Shown here: one piece after another, positions 49,529-56,701 of the stretch | Layout of the letters: the number at the start of each line of letters is the position of its first letter | How positions within the stretch are numbered: position 1 is the stretch's first letter | DNA from: Streptomyces sp. DvalAA-14 | Lineage (GTDB): Bacteria; Actinomycetota; Actinomycetes; Streptomycetales; Streptomycetaceae | NCBI RefSeq assembly: GCF_900091855.1 | Contig: NZ_FMCH01000504.1 | Span: 1 to 56,701, forward strand | Reading direction: 5' to 3' | DNA: 56,701 nucleotides | Notes under the pieces: generated by a model | Database searches by the model: none | What the model was told of the DNA's origin: nothing | The model's input: only the letters and a program-made list of their open reading frames with translations | Translations under genes and position numbers: made by a program

Positions 49529-50487
49529 ACAGCAACCCGCTCGGCCGTACCGATGTCGCGGTCACCGCCCTGGGGTTCGGGGCCGCGCCCATCGGCAACC
49601 TGCACCGCCCCGTCGCGGAGCCCGACGCGCTCGCCGCCGTCAACGCCGCCTGGGACAGCGGAATCCGCTACTTCGACACCGCCCCGCACTACGGACTCGG
49701 CCTGTCCGAGCGCCGGTTGGGCGAGGCGCTCGCCGGCCACCCGCGACACGAGTACGCCGTCTCCACGAAGGTCGGCCGCCTGCTGACACCCAACCGGGCC
49801 CCCACCGGCTCCGACCTGGCCGCGGGCGGCTTCGCCGTACCCGACGCGCTGACCCGGCGGCCCGACTACTCCCACGACGGTGTCCTGCGCAGCCTCGAGG
49901 ACAGCTTGCGGCGGCTGCGCCTGGACCGGGTGGACATCGTGTACGTGCACGACCCGGACGACCACCTGGACGAAGCCCTGGAGCACGCGCTGCCGGCCCT
50001 CGCCGACCTGCGGGACCAGGGCGTCGTCGGCGCCGTCGGCGCGGGCATGAACGCCGTGGCACCGCTGTCCCGGATCGCGGCGGAGGCGGACGTCGACGTG
50101 CTGATGGTGGCCGGGCGGTGGACCCTGGCCGACCGGAGCGCCGGCCCGCTGCTCGACCTCTGCGCGCGGCGCGGGATCTCCGTGGTGGCCGCCGCCCCCT
50201 TCAACTCGGGCCTGCTCAGCAGGCCGTGGCCGCCCGACGACGCATCGTACGACTACGGCCCCGCTCCCGAGGCGGTGCTCCGCCGCGCCCGAACCCTCGC
50301 CGAAGTGTGCCGACGGCACGGCACGGTCCTGCCGCACGCCGCCATCCGCTTCCCGCTGCGCCACCCCGCCGTGGCCTCCGTCGTGGCGGGCACCCGCACC
50401 GCCGCGGAGGCCACGGCGGCCGCCGGCTGGGCGATGTCCGACCTGCCCCCCGACGCCTGGGCGGAGTTGGACCCGCTCACCCCGTGA
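49525..50487 (+). CDS. Aldo/keto reductase, L-fucose (D-threo-aldose) dehydrogenase-like
   Basis: 320 aa, AKR barrel. N-terminal NPLGRTDVAVTALGFGAAPIGNL, the catalytic Asp/Tyr in YFDTAPHYGLGLSERRLGEAL, the Lys in YAVSTKVGRLL, and VDIVYVHDPDD where the His is found. The central SDLAAGGFAVPDALTRRPDYSHDGVLRSLEDSLRRL insertion is shared with L-fucose dehydrogenases and pyridoxal dehydrogenases, which oxidise at C1 to a lactone with NAD(P). GTG 49525 is used because it overlaps the leader peptide stop. Controlled by the divergent GntR gene. Confidence 0.82.
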   Translation: MNSNPLGRTDVAVTALGFGAAPIGNLHRPVAEPDALAAVNAAWDSGIRYFDTAPHYGLGLSERRLGEALAGHPRHEYAVSTKVGRLLTPNRAPTGSDLAAGGFAVPDALTRRPDYSHDGVLRSLEDSLRRLRLDRVDIVYVHDPDDHLDEALEHALPALADLRDQGVVGAVGAGMNAVAPLSRIAAEADVDVLMVAGRWTLADRSAGPLLDLCARRGISVVAAAPFNSGLLSRPWPPDDASYDYGPAPEAVLRRARTLAEVCRRHGTVLPHAAIRFPLRHPAVASVVAGTRTAAEATAAAGWAMSDLPPDAWAELDPLTP

Positions 50488-50594
50488 CAGCGCCGCGCGC
50501 CCTACCCGATCCCGGAAGAGGCCCCCCGTGCCCGCCGCGCCGAGGCCAGGTCCGGCACCTCGGGCCCGGCCCCGGGGCGGGGCAGACTGCTGGT

Positions 50595-51167
50595 ATGACC
50601 GAACGAGACCGCCCAGACGCTGCCAGCACATCCCGCACGGATCCCGCCGCGCAGGGGTTCACCTATCGCGAGGTCGGCGGCACCGCGCCCGGCGGCCGGT
50701 TGCCGCCGGGCTACCGCCACCTGCGGTACCGCACCCGGCTGGGAACCGGCCGGGAGGTGTTCGACGCGGCCGGCCGACAGGTCCTGACCTGGCGGATGCA
50801 CCGGGCCCTCGGGGTCCGGCTGACGGCGAGCGCGCAGCAGGCCGCGCCCGGGGTCCGCGTACGGATGCTGCTCGGCCGCGGCAGCGTCGGGCCGGTGGCC
50901 CCGTGCGAGGTGGTGTGGGCGGTGGCGGACCAGAACCGGATCGGATTCGGCTACGGCACGCTGCCGGGCCACCCGGAGCGAGGCGAAGAGGCGTTCCTGG
51001 TGGAGCTGGCGCCCGACGGCGCCGTCTGGTTCACCGTCACCGCCTTCAGCCGGCCGGCGCTGTGGTACACCCGCGCCCTCGGCCCGCTGGTCCCGCTGTT
51101 CCAGCACCTCTACGCCCGCCGCTGCGGCCAGGTCCTGCGAAAGCTCCGAGCCGGGTCCGCAACCTAG
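50595..51167 (+). CDS. DUF1990 family protein
   Basis: 190 aa. FTYREVGGTAPGGRLPPGYRHLRYRTRLGTGREVFDAA and FGYGTLPGHPERGEEAFLVEL with PALWYTRALGPLVPLFQHLYARRCGQVLRKL are the DUF1990 landmarks. The family is widespread in actinobacteria and plants, without an established reaction. ATG 50595 has only a loose GGGGCGGGG site. A 12-base hairpin directly at the stop ends the unit. Confidence 0.82.
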   Translation: MTERDRPDAASTSRTDPAAQGFTYREVGGTAPGGRLPPGYRHLRYRTRLGTGREVFDAAGRQVLTWRMHRALGVRLTASAQQAAPGVRVRMLLGRGSVGPVAPCEVVWAVADQNRIGFGYGTLPGHPERGEEAFLVELAPDGAVWFTVTAFSRPALWYTRALGPLVPLFQHLYARRCGQVLRKLRAGSAT

Positions 51168-51194
51168 TGCGGTGACCGGACAGGTCACCGCACT
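51166..51194 (+). terminator. Terminator of the DUF1990 gene
   Basis: AGTGCGGTGACC, loop GGACA, and the exact complement form a 12-base stem overlapping the TAG stop. It may also be part of the end of the IS remnant beginning just after it. Confidence 0.65.
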
Positions 51195-51196
51195 GG

Positions 51197-51335
51197 CTAG
51201 GAGCTGTCCGGCCGATCATGCGGCTGCCGCCTCACTTGTCTGTTGTGTTACGTATGGGGCGGGAGCACGACGGTCTGTCGGACGCGGACTGGGAGCGGCT
51301 GCGGCCGTTCTTGCCGGTGAGCGCCGACCCGGCAC
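51197..51335 (+). mobile_element. IS5-family left end and transposase N-terminal fragment
   Basis: GGAGCTGTCCGGCCGATCAT near 51201-51220 looks like an IS end, and the frame after it reads DGLSDADWERLRPFLPV, the start of IS5-type transposases (DUF4096 domain). The match stops within 30 residues; sequence beyond belongs to the broken gene on the other strand. A truncated insertion. Confidence 0.65.
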
Positions 51336-51384
51336 CGAGCCCACGGGTCCGCCCCCGCGCGGCATCGGGTCCGCCGAACCACCG

Positions 51385-51880
51385 TGCAGCCATAGCCCGA
51401 CATCAGCGGCGGACAGCCTGTAGCACTGGGGTGCGGCCCGGTGCAGGATCACGTCGTGCCGGAGCGGGCGACCCAGCCGGGGGCGCATCGCCACAGCCGC
51501 GAGCAGGAGCGCGGCGCCCAGCGCGACCTGGGTGATGACGGCCCGGCCGAGCACGATGAGCAGCACTCCGGCGAGGGCGAGCAGCACGGTGACCAGGTGG
51601 ACCGCGACGGCCAGGGCGTAGCCGGCGATGCGCGCCGCGTCCAGGCGCGGGGCGGTGACACCCTTGTCGGGCCAGTCGCCGTACAGCTGTTCGCCGTATC
51701 GGGCGGCCACCTCGTGCCGGCGTGCCTCCAGCCGGCCACGCGGGGGGCGGGTCGGTGTTACAACCGCAGGCCGCGCACCAGGTGACGAAACGGGCGTCGA
51801 CGGGTGTGGGCTCCCCGCAATCCGGGCACCGTGACGCGCTCGTCCCGGCCAGCTTCCCGGATCCGGACAGAGCGGTGTCG
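51385..51880 (-). pseudogene. Zinc-ribbon/membrane protein of M48-peptidase type, broken
   Basis: One frame gives a zinc ribbon, CPDCGEPTPVDARFVTWCAACGCN; the next gives RGRLEARRHEVAARYGEQLYGDW, then two membrane segments (IAGYALAVAVHLVTVLLALAGVLLIVLG and VALGAALLLAAVAM) and LRHDVILHRAAPQCYRLSAA. The order matches the N-terminal part of actinobacterial M48-family metalloproteases. The frames meet at a six-base G run (51742-51747). The peptidase domain with HExxH is absent and the sequence ends against the IS5 fragment, so insertion followed by deletion removed the 3' end. Confidence 0.6.
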
Positions 51881-51884
51881 TCAC

Positions 51885-52149
51885 TGGTCAGGGTCCCCCA
51901 GGGAAGATGGCAGCCGGGAGGTCGCGGCGCCGTACTGTATTGCACCCGCGGGCCAACTCCTCTCGATGGGTGGGCCCGCAAGGGGGGCGACGCACCGGCC
52001 GGATGATCACCGGCTGCACCGCGGTCCGTACCCCCACGGTGCTCAGGGGGTACCGAACCGGCATGGCGTCCACCCCGGCAGCCGTCCCCTCGTGGGAGCC
52101 GTCGCGTGTCCGGGGAGGGCCACCGTGGCGGTTCCCTGGGGGGAAGGGC
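51885..52149. other. Unassigned spacer
   Basis: A 61-codon minus-strand frame (52073-51888) contains MPVRYPLSTVGVRTAVQPVI but has no ribosome site or recognised relatives. Otherwise nothing. Confidence 0.3.
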
Positions 52150-52171
52150 GCCCCCGCCGCTGGGCGGGGGC
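52150..52171 (-). terminator. Terminator of the I36-like gene
   Basis: GCCCCCGCC and its complement form a nine-base stem with a four-base loop, 18 bases past the stop at 52189. Confidence 0.65.
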
Positions 52172-52188
52172 ACCTCGCAACAACCAGT

Positions 52189-52590
52189 TCAGCTGCAGGT
52201 CGCGGAGCTGTCGATCCGCACGGCGTTCAGCGAACCGCCGGTGACGTAGAACGTGGTCTCCGGCGGCAGGCAGGCGGTGGTCCCGCCCACCCAGCGGATG
52301 TACGCGATGTCGTCGTGACGGCTGTTGACCACCGTTATCGGAGCCGCGGGCACGGACGGCAGCGGCTGCCAGGTCGACGTGACGTCCTGGAACTTGCCGC
52401 CGATCTTGCCGTTCTCGATGAAGCACACATAGGGATACGGGCACGTCACCGCCGGGGCGACGGTCCCACTTGTGATGAACGACCCCCGGGCTTGGGGCGC
52501 CGCGCTCGCGGTGGCGGTTGAGCCCACCGTCATCGCCGCGACCGCGGCGGTCGCCAGCACCCCTGATGCGAGAGCTCTGGTTACCCTCAT
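52189..52590 (-). CDS. Secreted peptidase inhibitor family I36-like protein
   Basis: 133 aa. Signal peptide with SGVLATAAVAAMTVG and an ASA cleavage site near residue 30. The mature part has four Cys (CPYPYVC, TACLPP and the penultimate residue) and the gamma-crystallin-like pattern CFIENGKIGGKFQDV seen in I36 inhibitors such as SMI of Streptomyces nigrescens, which blocks metalloproteases. Two disulfides are likely. GGAGGAACG before ATG 52590 is an ideal start. Small single gene with its own terminator. Confidence 0.75.
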   Translation of the reverse strand: MRVTRALASGVLATAAVAAMTVGSTATASAAPQARGSFITSGTVAPAVTCPYPYVCFIENGKIGGKFQDVTSTWQPLPSVPAAPITVVNSRHDDIAYIRWVGGTTACLPPETTFYVTGGSLNAVRIDSSATCS

Positions 52591-53049
52591 CGTTCCTCCT
52601 CAGTCGGTGGCCGGTCGGTCTCGCGATGCGGGTGCGCCGCGCCGCCCGGCTTGCGTCACCGAGTGTGCGAGCTCATCCCGGTCATCTGCCAGGCGCACGG
52701 CGGCATTGAGCACTTGGTGGGACGTCCACCCGTTGACCTGCCGGAACGTCCCCGCGGTGGAGACGACGCTGGGACGCAGTGGGCCGACGTGGGCGGCAGG
52801 AAGCTCCGACGCCCGCGTTCGAGCGCCGCCCACCCTCGGGATCCGGCTCAACTTCCGCGATCCGAGCAGGTCCCTCGCGGGTCGGGGCACGGGCGCGGAT
52901 CCGATTCCAGTTGGGGGTGCGGGCGTTGGGTGGGTCGCGGTGGCCACGGATGGGCAGTTGGCAGGGTCCGGTGGGTCGGGTGCCGCGGCCGGAGCGGTGC
53001 CGGCGTTGACGGGGGTTCGTGTCGGCGCCGGTGGCCGGCGGAATCCGGG
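52591..53049. other. Region without a confident gene
   Basis: Open frames in several phases read Arg/Pro-rich products and none is supported by a ribosome site or motif. It lies between the I36-like gene and an SDR-like remnant, and is probably decayed sequence. Confidence 0.35.
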
Positions 53050-53203
53050 CGAGTGCAAGCGTCCGGGCTTTCGCCGGACCGGCACGATCGAGCACGGCAT
53101 CCCCCTGGTTCCGCAGATCGAGGGAGTGACAAGCCGGCTGCTGTTGCCTGGGGACCAGATCGGTCCCGAGGAAGCCGCTGCCGCCGATGATCAGGGCTTC
53201 TAG
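53050..53203 (-). pseudogene. NAD-dependent epimerase/SDR N-terminal fragment
   Basis: Directly after the stop of the metal-binding-domain gene the minus strand reads EALIIGGSGFLGTDLVPR, the Rossmann nucleotide motif GGxGFLG of extended SDR proteins, then CHSLDLRNQGDAVLDRAG, which fits the next strand of dTDP-4-dehydrorhamnose reductase-like proteins. No start codon precedes it and similarity fades after 50 codons. Confidence 0.4.
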
Positions 53204-53794
53204 CTAGGCGTCGAGGCTCAGCACCATGCTTGGCCGGTCCATGACGTGGTCGTCGCGCAGGGGCCGTACCGCGGTGCCGATCGCGAAGAACTCGGTGGTG
53301 TGCGACGCCCATGTGTGGGCGTGCCGCCGCTGCTTGACCGCCACGATCCCCTCGGCGTCGAGGTCCTCCGCCTCGGCCCGCATACGGCTCGTCGCCAGTT
53401 CGCGTGCACTGCGGAGAGCCTGCGAGAACTGCTCGACCTCGACGTTGCGGCCCGCATTGGCCATCACCTGGCCGAGCCGCTGACGCGCCATGTGATGGAC
53501 GCACGAGCCCATGACCATGCCGAGGGGCGCGTGGCCCGACCGGATCAGCGTCCAGAAGTCCTGGCCGGACAGATGCGACGTGAACGGCTGGCTCTTGTTG
53601 TTGAGCCAGGTCCCGGTACGGCCCGGGTCCGCGCCGTCCGCCTTCACCGCCGTACCGACGGCGGTGAACTCGGCCGCGTCCGAGGCGAATTCCTTGATCT
53701 CGACGTCCAGCCGCACGCCGCCGACGCCGTCCGCGCCCAGCTCGCTCGCCTCCGCCGTCATGCGGTCCATCGCCAACTCGCGGGCGTGGTACAT
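53204..53794 (-). CDS. Heavy-metal-binding domain (YbjQ/DUF74-like) protein, 5'-truncated
   Basis: 196 aa. Two related segments, ARELAMDRMTAEASELGADGVGGVRLDV and ARELATSRMRAEAEDLDAEGIVAVK, are halves of YbjQ-type domains, each closing with a FxAxGTAV strand (FTAVGTAV, FFAIGTAV). Full-length Streptomyces homologues carry about 80 more N-terminal residues forming the first half of domain 1; here ATG 53794 starts inside it and an 18-base tandem duplication with the neighbouring gene's stop lies just upstream. The first domain should not fold, so this may be a remnant, though the reading frame is intact. Confidence 0.65.
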   Translation of the reverse strand: MYHARELAMDRMTAEASELGADGVGGVRLDVEIKEFASDAAEFTAVGTAVKADGADPGRTGTWLNNKSQPFTSHLSGQDFWTLIRSGHAPLGMVMGSCVHHMARQRLGQVMANAGRNVEVEQFSQALRSARELATSRMRAEAEDLDAEGIVAVKQRRHAHTWASHTTEFFAIGTAVRPLRDDHVMDRPSMVLSLDA

Positions 53795-53800
53795 CGGTGG

Positions 53801-53836
53801 CAGGCCGCCATGAGGTGTCAGGCCGCCATGAGGTGT
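53801..53836. repeat. Perfect 18-bp tandem duplication
   Basis: CAGGCCGCCATGAGGTGT occurs twice without spacing, between the truncated metal-binding gene and the stop of the HAF-repeat gene. It marks the junction where the 5' part of the former was lost. Confidence 0.85.
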
Positions 53837-55362
53837 CAGGACGCGATGACGTCGATGTAGTCGATCTTGTTGTTGCTCGAACCGCTCGCGTTGGCCACGG
53901 TCAGCCGCCCGTCGGAGACGGTGACCTGCGCGGTGCCCTCGACCCAGTGCGCGGCGGCGGTGGGCGTACCGGAGACGACGACGGTGCCTTCGGCGGTGAG
54001 CCGGTAGGCGCTGTCGGTGTGGTCCGGGTCGCCGCTGACCACGTGGACGGTGTAGCGGCCGTTCGGCACGGCGAGCTCCCAGACGGTCGCGCTGCCGGGC
54101 CGCTGCATATGGATCAGGGTGGTGTAGCGCTGGTCGGGGGCGGTCGCGGAGGTACGGCTGCGGGTGTTGGCGGAGTTGTCGACGTTCCAGCCGTAGCTGA
54201 GGCCGCCGGACCTCGGGCCGTAGGCGGCCCCGGTATCGGCGGCGTACCCGATGGGTAGGGGCGAGCCGGCCGGTGCGAAGTTCACGGTGGCGGCGAAGAC
54301 CGGGCTCAGCAGGAAAGCGTGCGGGCTGCCGTTGTGGAGCCCTGCGCCGACGATCTGACCCCGGTCGTTGATGCCGTTGGCCCTTTGCAGGTCCCAGCCG
54401 GAGCCGGCCGGGAGCAGGCTGTTCAGCGTGCTGAGTGTGCCGCCCGGCTGGCGCAGCCAGGCAACCGGGGCCGCACACGGCTGGCACTGCGGGTCGGCGG
54501 TGCCGACGATCTGCCCGCTGGCGTTGATCGCGCTGGCCTGGTTGTACTGGATCGCGTCGACGGTGCCCAGGTCCGTCAGCTCGCCGTTGCGCCACAGCGC
54601 CGCGTCCTGCCCGCCGGCCGCGGCGGGCAGGGCCACCGTGCCGACCACCTGGCCGGAGACGTTGACCGCGCTCGCCCCCGCGCCCCCGCCGCCGGGCAGA
54701 TACGGGAGCATGGTGAGGGTGCCGGCGTGCCAGGTGAACGCGGGGCCGCCGACCACCTCGTCCTGCGCGCTGATGCCGGTGGCGGCGTTCAGGCTGTCCG
54801 GCGGGCTCCCCAACTCGGTCGGCTTGCCCGCCTGGTCGTAGAGGATCGCCACCGGGCCGTCCTCGGAGTCGGCCGGGCGCTGGCCGCCGGCGACCCGGCC
54901 CGCCGGGTCGATGGCGTTGCCGACGCCGAGCCGGTTGGTGACCGGGCCGCCGAGGTCCTGGATCACGCCGCCCGCGCTCCACCGCACCGGGTACCCGTAC
55001 CCGCCGGGCAGCCGGTCCGCGGTTCCGGCGACCTGGCCCGCGTCATTGACGGCGTTCGCCCGGCTGTTGCCGCCGCCGGCCTCGGTGCCGAGGTCGGCCA
55101 TCGTGCCGCTGGACCACTTGAAGGCGTGCTGGGTGACGTTGGGCGTCACGTCGGAGTAACCGACCACCACCCCGGCATTGTTGACGGCGGTGGCGACACT
55201 GGCTGTGCCGCTGCCGAGGGTGCCGAGATCGGTAACGGTGTACCGGGCGGCGGGCGCGGTCGCCGAGGCCGGTAGGGCGAACGACAGCGGTGCGAGCAGG
55301 ACGATGCAGACGACGGCGATGCGTGGCGCGCGTACGGTGGGGCGTCGGCCGGACGGGGGCAT
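53836..55362 (-). CDS. Secreted HAF-repeat protein with malectin-like C-terminal domain
   Basis: 508 aa. Signal peptide (VVCIVLLAPLSFALPASATA), then seven or so HAF repeats, e.g. YTVTDLGTLGSGTASVATAVNNAGVVVGYS, ANAVNDAGQVAGTA, SAINASGQIVGTA, NGINDRGQIVGAG, each with N-x-x-G-x-V-x-G; they probably form a beta-propeller-like fold. From about residue 360 a malectin/CBM-like domain follows (VNFAPAGSPLPIGYAADTGAAYG, RYTTLIHMQ, WELAVPNGRYTVHVVSGDPDH). Carbohydrate binding outside the cell is likely; no catalytic site is visible. ATG 55362 with GGAAGGG upstream; a LacI-type palindrome stands in its promoter. Confidence 0.8.
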   Translation of the reverse strand: MPPSGRRPTVRAPRIAVVCIVLLAPLSFALPASATAPAARYTVTDLGTLGSGTASVATAVNNAGVVVGYSDVTPNVTQHAFKWSSGTMADLGTEAGGGNSRANAVNDAGQVAGTADRLPGGYGYPVRWSAGGVIQDLGGPVTNRLGVGNAIDPAGRVAGGQRPADSEDGPVAILYDQAGKPTELGSPPDSLNAATGISAQDEVVGGPAFTWHAGTLTMLPYLPGGGGAGASAVNVSGQVVGTVALPAAAGGQDAALWRNGELTDLGTVDAIQYNQASAINASGQIVGTADPQCQPCAAPVAWLRQPGGTLSTLNSLLPAGSGWDLQRANGINDRGQIVGAGLHNGSPHAFLLSPVFAATVNFAPAGSPLPIGYAADTGAAYGPRSGGLSYGWNVDNSANTRSRTSATAPDQRYTTLIHMQRPGSATVWELAVPNGRYTVHVVSGDPDHTDSAYRLTAEGTVVVSGTPTAAAHWVEGTAQVTVSDGRLTVANASGSSNNKIDYIDVIAS

Positions 55363-55410
55363 GACTGGCCCTTCCACACAGGAGTGTCGGGTGCCCCGGG
55401 GGCTAGGTGA

Positions 55411-55422
55411 GAGAGCGCTCTC
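55411..55422. promoter_or_regulatory. LacI-type operator before the HAF-repeat gene
   Basis: GAGAGCGCTCTC, a perfect 12-base palindrome with central CG, 49 bases upstream of the start. It resembles the GAGCGCTC core of Streptomyces LacI-family sites such as that of CebR, suggesting control by a sugar regulator encoded elsewhere. Confidence 0.6.
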
Positions 55423-55621
55423 CCATGGGGGCACCACGACATTCGTGCCCAACCCACGACATGTCAACGCCGCAGCCGGACTTGCCTCCGGCAGCAAGCT
55501 CGGCCCCGGGTCCGCCGTTCCGGGGCGGCCTGCCGCCTGGGGCCCGGAACAAATCGTTCGGCATTGAACGACGACCCGCGTAGGGTGCTCCGGTTACCTG
55601 GGTGGAGGGCGGGCTGCAGGC

Positions 55622-56617
55622 GTGGCGCGGAGGAAAGTGACGCGGGACCAGTTGGCGGGAGCGGCGCAGGCCGCGCTGGGTGGTGGGCGACGACTGGACG
55701 CGGTCGAGCGGGTCGCCGGCGGCACCACGAAGGGCGTGTACCGGCTGACGATGGACGACGGCATGACGGCCATCGCCTATCTGTGGGGGGACTCCGAGAA
55801 CTACTGGCCGGCCACCGAGTACGACGGCGACCTCGCCGACCCGTTCTCGCCCGGCGTCGGGCTCGAGCTGTTCGAGGCGGCGCATGCGCGGCTGAAGTCG
55901 CTGGGCGTTCGGGTCCTCGAGGTTCATCTGGTCGACCGCGACCGTACCTTTTACCCGGCCGACCTCGCGATCGTCGAGGACGTCCCCGGCGGGGACCTGA
56001 TGGACCTGAGCACCCGCGACCCGCGGGCCGCGGAGCCCGCCATGGCGCGGCTGGCCGAGAGCCTGGCGGTGATGCGCCGGCACCGGGGTCCGTCCTTCGG
56101 CAAGGTGGCCCTGATCGACGCGGGCGGCACGTCACGGCCGGCCTCGTGCGAGCAGGCCGCGCTCGCTTTCGCGCTGCGCTGCCTCGCCGAGGCAACGGCG
56201 CGCGACCACCGGATCGCCGATGCCAGCGAGGAGGTGGAGGAGCGCCTGCGTCAACTGACCGCGGCGGTGCGGCCGCGCGCCGAGTATTCCGTCGTCCACG
56301 GCGAGCTGGGTCTGGACCATGTCATGGTCGACCGGGACGGTCATCCCGTCGTGATCGACATCGAGAACCTGCTGTACTTCGACGTCGAGTGGGAGCACGT
56401 GTTCCTGCGCCTGCGCCATACCGACAGCCAGTACCGGCAACTGGCGGTGGACGGCCTCGACGAGGACCGCCTCGCGCTCTACAAACTCACCCAGCACCTG
56501 TCACTGACCGCCGGCCCGCTGCGCCTGCTCGACGGGGACTTCCCCGACCGGGAGTTCATGCAGGGCATCGCCGAACACCACCTGAACGAAGCGCTGGTGA
56601 TGGTCCGGTGGAGTTGA
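55622..56617 (+). CDS. Phosphotransferase (APH/ChoK-like), atypical catalytic loop
   Basis: 331 aa. The protein kinase-like fold of aminoglycoside phosphotransferases is recognisable: GGTTKGVYRLTMDDGMTAIAYLW (nucleotide loop and Lys-less strand), then SVVHGELGLDHVMVDRDGHPVVIDIENLLYFDVEWEHVFL. The loop normally reads HGDxxxxN and IDWE; here Asp is Glu and Asn is Asp (HGELGLDH), a variant I recall from other Streptomyces proteins. It may have another substrate or weak activity. Start is GTG 55622; GTG 55637 has a closer but too tight GGAGGA. Function unknown. Confidence 0.75.
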   Translation: MARRKVTRDQLAGAAQAALGGGRRLDAVERVAGGTTKGVYRLTMDDGMTAIAYLWGDSENYWPATEYDGDLADPFSPGVGLELFEAAHARLKSLGVRVLEVHLVDRDRTFYPADLAIVEDVPGGDLMDLSTRDPRAAEPAMARLAESLAVMRRHRGPSFGKVALIDAGGTSRPASCEQAALAFALRCLAEATARDHRIADASEEVEERLRQLTAAVRPRAEYSVVHGELGLDHVMVDRDGHPVVIDIENLLYFDVEWEHVFLRLRHTDSQYRQLAVDGLDEDRLALYKLTQHLSLTAGPLRLLDGDFPDREFMQGIAEHHLNEALVMVRWS

Positions 56618-56701
56618 CGATGCGACCCCCGTCGTCCAGGGCTGGATGATCACGGAGATGGTCGGCCGCAAGAAGCCGGACGGGATCCTCCGAAATGCCT
56701 T
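56618..56701 (+). other. Window end, no assignable gene
   Basis: A frame reading TPVVQGWMITEMVGRKKPDGIL runs to the edge without a start; it could be part of a further gene but is too short to judge. Confidence 0.25.

Noticed and set aside
53797..54982. N-terminal 390 codons of a minus-strand frame leading into the metal-binding-domain gene
   Set aside because: This part is a shifted reading of the HAF-repeat gene, Arg/Gly/Pro-rich; only the part after 53794 resembles a protein family.
1..56701. tRNA, rRNA or riboswitch genes
   Set aside because: I looked for tRNA T-arm (GGTTCGAATCC-type) and known rRNA segments and saw none; no recognised riboswitch core. A covariance search would be decisive.

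Overview
The window is chromosomal DNA of a high-GC actinomycete, almost certainly Streptomyces or a close relative of the Streptomycetaceae. The base composition, strong G/C preference in third codon positions, frequent GTG/TTG starts, typical families (SpoIIE phosphatases, anti-sigma pairs, XRE/NB-ARC/TPR regulators, AbfB-like and HAF-repeat secreted proteins) and a SecY very like the Streptomyces one all point there. Gene content is accessory rather than core: many singletons, decayed mobile elements and pseudogenes. No rRNA, tRNA or CRISPR array was seen.

Layout. 1-5.1 kb: a frameshifted GH54 arabinofuranosidase running off the left edge, a membrane protein, an LD-carboxypeptidase, a formyltransferase, a 181-bp inverted-repeat element (MITE-like) and a small P-loop ATPase. 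5.2-10.6 kb: a TetR/hydrolase divergent pair with two clear operators, a DNA glycosylase, a PEP-mutase-like protein, an MFS exporter and a PH-domain protein. 11.0-18 kb: an anti-sigma antagonist and an ATP-binding kinase-like protein that overlap tail to tail, a decayed IS5-type transposase, methyltransferase, acetyltransferase, ankyrin and hydrolase singletons. 18.2-23.4 kb: a frameshifted XRE/NB-ARC/TPR regulator, a peptidase remnant, an MFS permease, and a scar in which an ArsR gene and an ArsI/CadI-type gene have both lost their 5' ends at one junction, followed by an IS3-type transposase scrap. 23.5-25.6 kb: a GAF/PAS/PP2C phosphatase.

25.6-40.7 kb is the most interesting part. A leaderless TetR gene (25855) carries in its promoter a motif (CTGTCAA, four bases, GAACGTTC) that recurs with identical spacing at two other promoters 12 and 15 kb away. 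One drives a second secY gene followed by a secreted hydrolase and a flavin oxidase; the other drives a membrane protein, a disulfide oxidoreductase-like flavoprotein and a small EthD-like protein. Between them lies an independent cluster (26.5-34.1 kb): a methyltransferase, a pyridine-nucleotide flavoprotein, a radical SAM enzyme, an overlapping MTA/purine-nucleoside phosphorylase, a TIGR04283-type (arsenosugar) glycosyltransferase and a metallophosphatase-like/radical SAM fusion. I read this as a candidate pathway for a deoxyadenosyl- or aminocarboxypropyl-derived organo-element (probably arsenic) sugar; this is inference.

40.8-50.5 kb looks like a sugar utilisation island: a secreted beta-helix glycosidase with two F5/8-type domains, an ABC importer (two permeases and a lipoprotein, no ATPase), an enolase-superfamily dehydratase, a GntR/FCD repressor and an L-fucose-dehydrogenase-like aldo/keto reductase. 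The last two diverge from a region with two near-identical palindromes. 50.6-56.7 kb: a DUF1990 protein, an IS5 scrap against a broken M48-like gene, a secreted I36-type inhibitor, a 5'-truncated metal-binding-domain gene, a secreted HAF-repeat protein and a phosphotransferase.
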